NCBI RefSeq assembly: GCF_003443655.1
Contig: NZ_CP031941.1
Coordinates: 1,731,501-1,795,500 of the forward strand
Direction: 5' to 3'
DNA from: Nostoc sphaeroides
GTDB taxonomy: Bacteria > Cyanobacteriota > Cyanobacteriia > Cyanobacteriales > Nostocaceae
Length of the DNA stretch: 64,000 bases
Positions 36,815-44,879 of this stretch are shown one piece after another. A program made the translations under genes and the position numbers. Within the stretch, counting starts at the first letter, position 1. Each line of letters starts with the position of its first letter. Below the pieces are notes generated by a model. That model was given only the letters and a program-made list of their open reading frames with translations, was not told the origin of the DNA and did not search any database.

Positions 36815-37708
36815 TTAATTGACGGAGGAAACAGAGAAATCAGCAAAATCGGCATATACATCTTTGGAACTTGCCCAAGATTGATCTCCTCCGCCAAAAA
36901 AAGTCGAGAAAAAGATACCCTCAATTTTTAGAGCGTTGGTAGTTCGGAAAGTTAGCCCATCTTTAGTAAGAACTTTGTTTTCATCTAACCACACTTGAAT
37001 TAGTCCATTATTTTTTCCCGGCTGATTTAGTACAATCTCTTGTTCCAAGTGATGCCAAGTTCCCGGTCGAAATAGCCAGTTTCCTCTGCCAATTGAAGTG
37101 CCATGTTCGCGGCTAGTAGGGAGATAGGCATAAACTTCCCCATTGCCATTTTTTCTCCACATATAGCGCGTTGAAAAGCCATTACTACCATCAGGAATTT
37201 TTCGACCGTTGTTAACACTACCACCAAAAAGGCCTGGTAATTTTCCACCCTTTACAAAGTCAAAGTTTTCAGAGAAACGAACGTAATAGCTTAACCGCAT
37301 AGTATCGTGAGATGGCATACCCAAATCAGCAAAAAACTGAGTTCCACCGATGGGTGCTCCATCACTATCCGTAACCTTAGGACTGGCAGAGCCAGCCGGA
37401 TACAATACCCTCAATACCTTAGAAAACCTACCGCTAGGATCTTTGATGACCTCAATGTTTTGCAGACCCCATTGCCCTCTTTTTCTAAAATTCCAATGCT
37501 CTTTCCAGTTGGCTGCTTCAAATCTATCAGACCAAATAACTGCATTTTTAAAGCTAAGTAAATCTTTTGCGGTGGAACTAACAACCTCTGTTGAAGCATA
37601 TGAAGTCTCAATGGCCACCTTGGTCACTGGGTAGCTGCAATTACTTAGAGCGAGTCCCAAAAAGGTAGCGTTTAAAAGTGTACGACATGAAGCAGTGAAA
37701 AAAACCAT
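36815..37708 (-). CDS. Exported polysaccharide lyase, PL14-like
   Basis: 297 residues with an N-terminal signal sequence (MVFFTASCRTLLNATFLGLA; a Cys at about 24 is only a weak lipobox). The body is a beta-jelly-roll lyase: VIWSDRFEAANWKEHWNFRK, RVLYPAGSASPKVTDSDGAP, GMPSHDTMRLSYYVRFSENF and KGGKLPGLFGGSVNNGRKI, then ENKVLTKDGLTFRTTNALKI. The YYVRFSENFDFVKGGKLPGL block is characteristic of PL14-like uronate lyases that cut alginate or glucuronan. It is divergent from the cupin gene at 38036. Together with the PL7 lyase at 46897 it would cleave the product of the locus, either to trim or to recycle it. Confidence 0.75.
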   Translation of the reverse strand: MVFFTASCRTLLNATFLGLALSNCSYPVTKVAIETSYASTEVVSSTAKDLLSFKNAVIWSDRFEAANWKEHWNFRKRGQWGLQNIEVIKDPSGRFSKVLRVLYPAGSASPKVTDSDGAPIGGTQFFADLGMPSHDTMRLSYYVRFSENFDFVKGGKLPGLFGGSVNNGRKIPDGSNGFSTRYMWRKNGNGEVYAYLPTSREHGTSIGRGNWLFRPGTWHHLEQEIVLNQPGKNNGLIQVWLDENKVLTKDGLTFRTTNALKIEGIFFSTFFGGGDQSWASSKDVYADFADFSVSSVN

Positions 37709-38035
37709 GATTATAAATTTTATTAGCTTTGGCTAAAAGTTCCCAAACGGAATTAGATCAATACGGATTTTATAGATTGGCGTAAACTTTAGTACCTTCT
37801 AATTCTCTACAAGCTTTTTTGCTTTCATCGTCAACTTTATATCCTTTTATTCAACTGTAACCCAGATAGTCAATTTCACTATTGCATAAAAGCTAAATTT
37901 ACAATAATTTTAAGTATTTACACGCAAACTTTATTATTTTTCTTTGAAAAATAATTAATACTATAGTTTGACATTGCAAATTACTAACTAACGTTCAGCA
38001 AACAAAAGCTGTTCTGTATATAAGGAAAAATAATT
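37709..38035. promoter_or_regulatory. Divergent control region between lyase and cupin genes
   Basis: 327 bp, very AT-rich, serving the minus-strand lyase and the plus-strand polysaccharide genes. TTGACA at 37968-37973 is a candidate -35 box for the cupin, but I cannot place a good -10. There is no repeat element, unusual for this window, which fits a conserved regulatory region. Confidence 0.4.
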
Positions 38036-38455
38036 ATGCTTCAGTCTCAAGAGATTCACCTTGCGCCGTCATTAGTCGTATCTGTATCTGAGAGTCACAA
38101 AAGCGTTGCTGCAACAGAACTGCGGCCTTGGGGTTCTTTTACTATTTTGGAAGAAAAGCCAGGCTACAAGATTAAACGGATTGAAGTGAAGCCCGGTCAT
38201 CGCCTTAGCTTGCAAATGCACTACCATCGTAGCGAACACTGGATTGTTGTTTCTGGTACAGCAAAAGTCACTTGCGCTGATCAAGAAGTATTGCTAACTA
38301 ACAATCAATCTACTTATTTACCCCAGTGTACGAATCATCGTCTAGAAAATCCTGGTGTAGTTCCCCTAATCTTAATTGAAGTTCAAAATGGAGAATACTT
38401 AGGAGAAGATGACATTGTTCGGTTTCAAGACGATTACGCCCGTAATAGAGCCTAG
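38036..38455 (+). CDS. Stand-alone cupin of the type II mannose-6-phosphate isomerase / ManC C-terminal family
   Basis: 139 residues. The domain is the C-terminal half of bifunctional AlgA/ManC: RPWGSFTILEEKPGYKIKRI, VKPGHRLSLQMHYHRSEHWI (metal-binding His residues), VVSGTAKVTCADQEVLLTNN, STYLPQCTNHRLENPGVVPL and LIEVQNGEYLGEDDIVRFQD. It would interconvert fructose-6-phosphate and mannose-6-phosphate, the entry to GDP-mannose. The guanylyltransferase half is absent and must be elsewhere. Its position before AlgD and Alg8 homologues fits precursor supply for a mannuronate polymer. A perfect hairpin follows the stop. Confidence 0.88.
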   Translation: MLQSQEIHLAPSLVVSVSESHKSVAATELRPWGSFTILEEKPGYKIKRIEVKPGHRLSLQMHYHRSEHWIVVSGTAKVTCADQEVLLTNNQSTYLPQCTNHRLENPGVVPLILIEVQNGEYLGEDDIVRFQDDYARNRA

Positions 38456-38474
38456 TATCATTTTTGAGTGAATT

Positions 38475-38500
38475 TAGCGGGACTCTCGCCAGTCCCGCTA
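38475..38500 (+). terminator. Hairpin after the cupin gene
   Basis: TAGCGGGACT and AGTCCCGCTA pair perfectly around CTCGCC, 20 bp after the stop. A T run is lacking, so it may be an attenuator or mRNA-stabilising hairpin. Confidence 0.5.
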
Positions 38501-38605
38501 GTCAATATCATGACAATTTACAGCAATTTGCGTTTGGATAAAAGTAGATGTGTAACGTGTGTTGTAAAAATAGTGAAGCAGACTATTCTCAATAAGTAAG
38601 CATTA

Positions 38606-38902
38606 ATGCAATTAATGTGGGCTTTATTGAGATTAAACTTTTTTATTGACAATATGTGCTTATCCGACTTGCAATATGAGAATTATCAAGTACACGTAGT
38701 GGTACTAATATCTCGGCGATTCTCTTGGCTGTGCTTAGTTCTCACTCTCAGTTATTTCACAGTAGGTCTTTTATTGAAATCATCGTTGCTTTACGTATTT
38801 ATACTAATTTTCATCCCTTCTTTATTGTATATTCAAAAGCCAGAAACTAATATTAAAAGCATAAACACGCGAGATGGAAATTGTAGGTGTAAAAAGAGAT
38901 AG
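38606..38902 (+). CDS. Possible small membrane protein
   Basis: 98 codons (82 from a second ATG at 38654). Two adjacent hydrophobic segments, WLCLVLTLSYFTVGLLL and SLLYVFILIFIPSLLYI, could form a membrane hairpin, with a basic C-terminus NTRDGNCRCKKR. No family recognised and no strong ribosome-binding site. It lies in the direction of the polysaccharide genes, between the cupin and the membrane-fusion gene, so a small subunit of the exporter is conceivable. It may also be a chance frame in AT-rich DNA. Confidence 0.35.
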   Translation: MQLMWALLRLNFFIDNMCLSDLQYENYQVHVVVLISRRFSWLCLVLTLSYFTVGLLLKSSLLYVFILIFIPSLLYIQKPETNIKSINTRDGNCRCKKR

Positions 38903-39109
38903 CTTGTTTGTTCAAGTTAATTATAAGTAAGAATTGCATCCTTATAATGATGAATTAACAGCGCATTCTTAGAAAAATAAGCTATCAGCATCATGAACAA
39001 AGAGTAACGGCTATATTCTTTTAAAAAATACAATGTATTAGTTTTAAAAGCTTGTAGATAGAACGGTTTAAATTTTTGTACAAGTTTAATATCTACTAAG
39101 AACAGCATT

Positions 39110-40528
39110 ATGTTAGAAATAGAAAAAGAAATAGTAGCACCGCTTCCTGATATTAAAAAAAAGCCCTACTCTTATCAAAGGGTATTACTAGGGACAGCAT
39201 TTATATTTTTAGGGGCAGCAACGGTAGCAGTAGGTGGTGCAACAATTAAGTATCGTTTGACAAACTTAATAGTAGAAGATGGATTGATCAATGGCCGGAT
39301 TGTGCGGTTACAAGCTCCTACCAATGGTAACATCAAAGCTTTTTATGCACAGCCTGGTGTGTTGGTGAAACCAGGACAGGTGTTAGCACAGATTGGCACT
39401 GAGCGCAGCCCTCAAGAAGAGCAATTTCGCTTACAGTTAGAGCGATCGCAAGCTGAACGTTTAGAGCGATCGCAAGCCGAACAAATTAGTTCGCAGTTAA
39501 AACTTTCAGACTTAGCAGGAGAAGTTCAAGCGAATGCTAGCCAACTGGCGGCAGCAAAGGAATCTTTAAATTTTCTCAAAAACCAGTTGCAAAGCTTAAA
39601 AAACCAACATAATGCCGTGCAGGGAGTGGATGTGCAGATGGCTTTGCAAGGAGTGAGCCAGCAACAAGCCGCCGTCGACGCAGCAGTTGCTAAAGCAATA
39701 GCTAACCGCTCACAATACGAACGATACAAACAGTTGCTAGCACAAGGTGCAGTTTCGCAACAGCAAACAGAGATACTACAGCTTGGCTGGGAATCAGCCG
39801 AAGCCGAAGTCAAGCAAACCAAAGCAGCTCTTAATTCGGCTCAAGCTTCCTTAAATGCTACTAAAAATGGCCTTGCTTTCAGTAATCAAAACACCATCGG
39901 GGGAACACTTTCAGACCAACGCTCAAAATTGCTTCAGGCAATTCAAGCGCAAGAGACATTGATCAGCAACCTAGAGGCTCAAATTAGTACCGGCAGACAA
40001 CAACTTAACAAAGCCCAATCTCTGTACAAAATTCGTCAGCCTCTAGCGATCGCTCCTGTTTCATATCCCCGCGATCGCCAAGATATAAAAGTGTCAGCGC
40101 CCTTTGCTGGTGTTGTCTATAGCACAGAGCATGAACAGGGCGAACAAGTAACTAATTCCGAACGGATTATGACTTTGCTCGACTGTAACAACCTTTGGAT
40201 TGAAGCTGTGGTTCGTGCTGACGAAGCTAGCCGCATCGATACCAAAAAGCCGGTGAACGTGCAGATCAGAGGCTACTCCAAAACCATCACCGGTGAAATT
40301 GACCTGCTCCAGCCAATTAGTAGCATTCAAGGCATCGACGAGCGAGCAAAGCTCATGCAGGTTCAGGCACTTTTACCCACCATTCCACCAACATTGGTAG
40401 GACAACCTTTGACGCGGGTAACAGTCAAAATTCCGCCACCACCTGGACATACCAACTCTCAACAGTTCTGCGGACTAGGACAATCAGCTCGTCTGACATT
40501 TAGTAACAAAGGCTTTGGCTCGAATTAA
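39110..40528 (+). CDS. HlyD/EmrA-like membrane-fusion protein, Alg44-like position
   Basis: 472 residues. One membrane helix near residues 26-48 (VLLGTAFIFLGAATVAVGGA), a first biotinyl-lipoyl half (IVRLQAPTNGNIKAFYAQPG, then VLVKPGQVLAQIG), a long alpha-helical hairpin rich in Gln/Ala (about 100-310), the second half SAPFAGVVYSTEHEQGEQVT, and a beta-barrel domain with LWIEAVVRADEASRIDTKKP. In alginate producers Alg44 is a PilZ-TM-HlyD protein that activates and couples Alg8; here the PilZ (c-di-GMP) domain is absent and the hairpin is longer, as in HlyD/EmrA. It probably bridges the synthase to the periplasm. It is 265 bp before algD. Confidence 0.82.
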   Translation: MLEIEKEIVAPLPDIKKKPYSYQRVLLGTAFIFLGAATVAVGGATIKYRLTNLIVEDGLINGRIVRLQAPTNGNIKAFYAQPGVLVKPGQVLAQIGTERSPQEEQFRLQLERSQAERLERSQAEQISSQLKLSDLAGEVQANASQLAAAKESLNFLKNQLQSLKNQHNAVQGVDVQMALQGVSQQQAAVDAAVAKAIANRSQYERYKQLLAQGAVSQQQTEILQLGWESAEAEVKQTKAALNSAQASLNATKNGLAFSNQNTIGGTLSDQRSKLLQAIQAQETLISNLEAQISTGRQQLNKAQSLYKIRQPLAIAPVSYPRDRQDIKVSAPFAGVVYSTEHEQGEQVTNSERIMTLLDCNNLWIEAVVRADEASRIDTKKPVNVQIRGYSKTITGEIDLLQPISSIQGIDERAKLMQVQALLPTIPPTLVGQPLTRVTVKIPPPPGHTNSQQFCGLGQSARLTFSNKGFGSN

Positions 40529-40793
40529 GCTGTTTGAGTTCAGTTTATAGGTCTTAATGAGCGAATTTCGTCAGAAACATTTTCTTGCGAAATTCTAGAG
40601 TACTTTTTTGTCAATTTTCCTCAACTTATAGATAAATATGATTCGACAACTTGATCGGTATAGCTTTGGCAAAAGTAGTCTGTATTGCTATTACTGTGAC
40701 TCTTCTTAGCTGATGAGATCATGTCACAAGTAGAGGTTCATGGCTCTGAGCCAAATAATTGGGCTACCACATTTATTCTTTAGGAGATTAGCA

Positions 40794-42221
40794 ATGCGAG
40801 TTATAGTTTGGGGTTTAGGTTACGTTGGTACAGTTGTTGCGGCCTGTCTCGCTGAATCTGGCCACGATGTGATCGGTGTTGAACTGAGTCAAGAAAAGGT
40901 AAATGCCTTCAACAGTGGACGTAGCCCTATTAAAGAACCTAACCTTGATGATTTGATCAAGAAGGGTATAGACCAGGGGAATCTGAAGGCTGTAACAAAT
41001 GGTTTGAAGTATGTGCCTTGGGCTGATGTTTCACTGATCTGTGTCGGTACGCCCAGTTTGGCCGATGGTAGCCCAATGCTGGACTATATTGAAAGTGTTG
41101 CTCAACAGATTGGTCGTGGTCTACAAACATCAGAACGCTATCACGTTGTAGTGCTACGCAGTACAGTCTTTCCTGGTGTTGCTCGTGATTTTCTGCTACC
41201 AGTGATAGAACAGTATTCGCAACGAACTGCCGGAAAAGATTTTGGCATTGTGGTCAACCCAGAATTTCTGCGCGAAACTGACGCTATCAAAGATTTTTAT
41301 GCGCCTCCTTACACGGTGATTGGTGAATTAGACAGCCGTTCAGGCGACATGATGGCATTGCTTTATGAGAATATTCCAGCTCCTTTCTATCGTGTAGCCT
41401 TGGAGGAAGCAGAACTTCTGAAAGTAGTCAACAATGGTTTTCACGCTCTCAAGGTCGGATTCGGTAATGAGATCGGTCGTGTCTGCGATCGCTTAGGCAT
41501 AGATAGTCATGTTGTGATGAAACTAGTCTGCGCCGATACCAAGCTCAACATTTCCCCTGTTTACTTGAAGCCCGGCTTTGCCTTTGGGGGTTCATGTCTG
41601 CCCAAAGACCTACGCTCTTTAACCTTCAACGCTCGGAAATTGGGAGTAGAGATTCCCATCTTAGACGCAGTAATACCTAGCAACTGCCTGCAAATCGAAG
41701 CAGCGCGTGTCAAAGTACATGAGACTGGCGCTCGACGTATAGGCGTACTGGGCTTAAGCTTTAAGGCAGGTACGGATGACCTGCGTGAAAGCCCTGTGAT
41801 CAGCCTGATTAGAGAACTGTGGCAAGACGGAATGGAAGTGGTAGTACACGATCCAGATGTAAATCCAGATACCATACTGGGCAGTAACTTGGAGTACCTA
41901 AGACGCCAGTTGCCTCAAATCTCTCAGATTGTGACTAATGACATATCAGATGTGTTGAATAACTGTCAGACAATAGTTGTTACTCAAAAACGACCAGAGT
42001 TCATAGAGGCATTACAGGGACTTAATAGTGACATTGCTGTTATCGACTTAGTGCGATTGACCGAAGGGCTTTCCTTACCAGGCGTAGCCAAATATGAGGG
42101 AATTTCCTGGAACAAAAAAGGTGCCCTCAAGAAATCACAGGCGAATTTAAACGATGCTGTTTACAAAAATGGCACTGCTAAGGTAACGCAGTTGAATAGC
42201 CTTAACAAATTAGCCAGTTAG
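40794..42221 (+). CDS. algD: GDP-mannose 6-dehydrogenase (AlgD-like)
   Basis: 475 residues from the ATG at 40794, preceded by TAGGAG; an upstream in-frame ATG at 40740 would put 18 unrelated residues before the Rossmann fold. It oxidises GDP-mannose to GDP-mannuronate using 2 NAD+, the committed step to alginate. N-terminal NAD motif VWGLGYVGTVVAACLAESGH; substrate blocks NPEFLRETDAIKDF and PPYTVIGELD; LKPGFAFGGSCLPKD with the catalytic Cys at residue 268; LGLSFKAGTDDLRESPVI. These agree far better with Pseudomonas AlgD (NPEFLREST, PPMTVIGELD, RPGFAFGGSCLPKD, Cys268) than with UDP-glucose dehydrogenases. The C-terminal about 40 residues (NKKGALKKSQANLNDAVYKN) extend beyond AlgD. It is followed 87 bp later by the synthase gene. 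Confidence 0.9.
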   Translation: MRVIVWGLGYVGTVVAACLAESGHDVIGVELSQEKVNAFNSGRSPIKEPNLDDLIKKGIDQGNLKAVTNGLKYVPWADVSLICVGTPSLADGSPMLDYIESVAQQIGRGLQTSERYHVVVLRSTVFPGVARDFLLPVIEQYSQRTAGKDFGIVVNPEFLRETDAIKDFYAPPYTVIGELDSRSGDMMALLYENIPAPFYRVALEEAELLKVVNNGFHALKVGFGNEIGRVCDRLGIDSHVVMKLVCADTKLNISPVYLKPGFAFGGSCLPKDLRSLTFNARKLGVEIPILDAVIPSNCLQIEAARVKVHETGARRIGVLGLSFKAGTDDLRESPVISLIRELWQDGMEVVVHDPDVNPDTILGSNLEYLRRQLPQISQIVTNDISDVLNNCQTIVVTQKRPEFIEALQGLNSDIAVIDLVRLTEGLSLPGVAKYEGISWNKKGALKKSQANLNDAVYKNGTAKVTQLNSLNKLAS

Positions 42222-42308
42222 TCAATTGTTTAGGACTCATGCTGCTGATGCATAAGTCCTAACTTCTACTCGTTTGCTAGCTGCTCTAGGTTCTAAGAAG
42301 TAACATCA

Positions 42309-44387
42309 ATGAATAAATTTGCGGCTCTAAAGCCTTTACAAAAACTAAGCCCCTACCTGAATTGGATGCTGATGTTAAGCATCTCGGTCTTAGGTTTTAT
42401 CGGATTAAAACTCCTTAGCAACCCAGAACGGTTAGCAATATTGGGCTTGTCCAGCCTGATGGTATTAGGAGTGATGGGGTCTTGGCGGTGGTGTTGGTTT
42501 GGCTTACAATTGCTTCGTTCCCGTATCTACCTCAACTGGGTATTTGCTCGTTGGCGACGACGGGCTAATCGGATTCCGGTTACGAATTTACCACCTCTTT
42601 GTATAGTTGCGCCCACTTTCAAAGAGAAACCTTGGATTACAGAGCGAGTGTTTTTGGCGATCGCTCAAGAAGCCAAGAGCCTCACCCAACCTGTCACCTT
42701 AGTAATCGTCACTACTGAACCAGAAATTGTCGCAATTCGAGAACTTTTGAAATCTGAAGACCCAGACAGCCGTTTTGTGAACTTAATTGCGATCGCAGAT
42801 CCTGGCGGTGGTAAGCGGAAAGCCCTAGCTGATGGTTTACGAGAACTGGCTCGCCTGAATCTGCCTCCAGAAACTATCGTTGCTCTCATGGATGGCGACT
42901 CAGTAATCAGCCCTGGCACCTTACGCAAATGCCTACCCTTTTTTGAGATGTTTCCCAAAATGGGCGCACTTACTACCGATGAAATGCCTATAGTCGTAGG
43001 GTCTTACTTGTTCTCCGAGTGGCTACACTTACGGTTTTGCCAACGGCATCTCTACATGTGTTCTCATTCCCTCTCCCAGAAATTGCTATGCCTCACAGGT
43101 CGCTTTTCCTTGTATCGGTCTGAAGCAGCTCTTGATCCGACGTTTGCCGATGTCCTCGAAAATGACAAGTTAGACGATTGGCTCTGGGGTAACTTTAAGT
43201 TTCTCTCAGGAGACGATAAAAGTACTTGGTACTGGGTGTTGCAACGGGGATATAACCTACTTTACATCCCTGATGTGATGGTCTACACGATCGAAACGAT
43301 CTCTGGCTCTTTTGTAGACCGTGCCTACCAAAATATCCGGCGCTGGTCTGGTAATATGCTGCGGAATGGTAATCGGGCGATCGCTCTTGGGCCAAACAAG
43401 ACGGGCTGGTTTATTTGGTACTGTCTGCTCGATCAAAGATTGAGCATTTGGACATCTTTAATTGCCCCTGGTTTATTGCTGATTTATTTTTTCCAGACCA
43501 ACTGGACTGCTATGGCAATCATCTGGTCTTGGATTCTTTTGAGTCGGCCCATAATGCTAGCCATCGTTTTTTGGGGACGGGAGTCTCACCTGAAGCCAAT
43601 TCATTTGCCTATCCTTTTGATTGCTCAGTGGAGTTCATCTTTAATCAAAGTTTGGACTCAGATGAATTTAGCTCAACAAAAATGGAGTAACCGAGGCAAT
43701 CAGAGCCAAGCTGTTGCAGGCTCACGATGGGAGCGGTGGGCTAAAACCACTACATCCCGTTTCCTAGTTGTTTCTCAGATGTTTAGCTTTGTAATTTTTT
43801 TACTGTGCCTCTCAAAAGTTGTCAATCCTATTCAGGACTTGCCAGGATTGTGGTGGAATAGCCAAGTGTTAGCTCAACCGCCCATCACTCAAATCATTGA
43901 AGCAATTGATCGAGGCATCCTTCCTAACGATGGTCAGGATGACTCAGCACCTCTGCAAGCCTTGATTAATAGCTTACCTAGTAAAGGCATAGTTCAGATT
44001 AACTTACCCATTGGTGAAATCGACCTGTTTCGACCTATAGAAATTAACCGAAGCAACACGATTATCAAAGGACAAGGCATGGGGCGAACAATCTTGCAAG
44101 CCCACTTCAGCCGGAAGTTAGCAGAGGCAGTTATTTTAATTAGACCTCGTTTTTCTAAGACATTACTTGTCTCGCAAAACAAGGTTAAGAACATCCAGTT
44201 AAGGAGTTTCACGCTCTTGCAGATGCTGTCTAAAACAGCGTCGGGCTTGGATGGCATTGTTCTAGAAAACGTATTGCACGCCGAAATCAAAAACCTCGAT
44301 CTAGAGAAAATTGGTAATCATTCTTTGATCCTTCGCAAATCTGAAGATATCAACTCTGAGTATGTCTCGATCAACTCTAGTCGCTAG
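42309..44387 (+). CDS. alg8: Alg8-like mannuronan synthase fused to a C-terminal beta-helix segment
   Basis: 692 residues. Two N-terminal membrane helices (about 18-60) precede a GT2 domain: PPLCIVAPTFKEKPWITERV, VALMDGDSVISPGTLRKCLP (acidic metal site), MGALTTDEMPIVVGSYLFSE, FCQRHLYMCSHSLSQKLLCL with TGRFSLYRSEAALDP, VLENDKLDDWLWG, FLSGDDKSTWYWVLQRGYNL and the Q/R-x-x-R-W-like NIRRWSGNMLRNGNRAIALG. These align block by block with Pseudomonas Alg8 (MTGRMSVFRA, FLTGDDKSSWF, LFDQRVSMWTSLLG against CLLDQRLSIWTSLIAP). Membrane helices follow, then from about residue 530 an extracytoplasmic extension (GILPNDGQDDSAPLQALINS, KGIVQINLPIGEIDLFRPIE, IIKGQGMGRTIL) resembling the start of a pectate-lyase-type beta-helix, ending after only about 160 residues. 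It polymerises GDP-mannuronate. Confidence 0.88.
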   Translation: MNKFAALKPLQKLSPYLNWMLMLSISVLGFIGLKLLSNPERLAILGLSSLMVLGVMGSWRWCWFGLQLLRSRIYLNWVFARWRRRANRIPVTNLPPLCIVAPTFKEKPWITERVFLAIAQEAKSLTQPVTLVIVTTEPEIVAIRELLKSEDPDSRFVNLIAIADPGGGKRKALADGLRELARLNLPPETIVALMDGDSVISPGTLRKCLPFFEMFPKMGALTTDEMPIVVGSYLFSEWLHLRFCQRHLYMCSHSLSQKLLCLTGRFSLYRSEAALDPTFADVLENDKLDDWLWGNFKFLSGDDKSTWYWVLQRGYNLLYIPDVMVYTIETISGSFVDRAYQNIRRWSGNMLRNGNRAIALGPNKTGWFIWYCLLDQRLSIWTSLIAPGLLLIYFFQTNWTAMAIIWSWILLSRPIMLAIVFWGRESHLKPIHLPILLIAQWSSSLIKVWTQMNLAQQKWSNRGNQSQAVAGSRWERWAKTTTSRFLVVSQMFSFVIFLLCLSKVVNPIQDLPGLWWNSQVLAQPPITQIIEAIDRGILPNDGQDDSAPLQALINSLPSKGIVQINLPIGEIDLFRPIEINRSNTIIKGQGMGRTILQAHFSRKLAEAVILIRPRFSKTLLVSQNKVKNIQLRSFTLLQMLSKTASGLDGIVLENVLHAEIKNLDLEKIGNHSLILRKSEDINSEYVSINSSR

Positions 44388-44399
44388 TTTCAGCCTTAT

Positions 44400-44645
44400 A
44401 GTAGTCTATCAAGCCAATTTTGCTGGGTTTGTAGCGAGTGCTTTAGCCCTCAAATTAAGGAATAAAGTCCTGAATACGAACTTATCCACTTATCAAAATT
44501 GGCTTGACAAACTATTAGTAGCCCATCAAACCAATTTTGCTGGGTTTGTAGTGAATGCTTTAGCGCTCAAATTGAGAACTAAAGTCCTGGCTACAAACTT
44601 ATTCACTCATCAAAGTTGCTTTGAGAAAGTACTAGTGTCTGATTC
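44400..44645. repeat. Direct repeat pair of about 117 bp after the synthase gene
   Basis: CCAATTTTGCTGGGTTTGTA at 44414 recurs at 44531, followed in both by a similar run (GCTTTAGC..CTCAAATT..., AAAGTCCTG, ACGAACTT or ACAAACTT). It creates a repeated-looking frame on the plus strand that I do not accept as a gene. Downstream, GGGGAAGG-rich text and a duplicated AAGGTAAAAACCTCGCCC motif fill the space to 44880. Confidence 0.65.
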
Positions 44646-44879
44646 AGGGGTGCTTTATGAAGAAGGGGAAGGGGGAAAGGGGAAGGGGGAAAGGTAAAAA
44701 CCTCGCCCGAAGTCAAGCGAAAATTTTCCAAATTTTATGGGGAAGGTAAAAACCTCGCCCCTTGTGGGCGACCTGTTCATCCCTTTCCCCTTTGCCCTTT
44801 AACCTTTTCCCTTTTATATGGAAGCCGTATCTACTTTTTTGATTCAATCAGCCAAATAAATTTTTGAGGTACATATTCT

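Noticed and set aside
44362-44697. 111-codon frame with NFAGFV/ALALKLR repeats
   Set aside because: Translation of a direct DNA repeat following the synthase gene, ending in a G-rich run; no ribosome-binding site.
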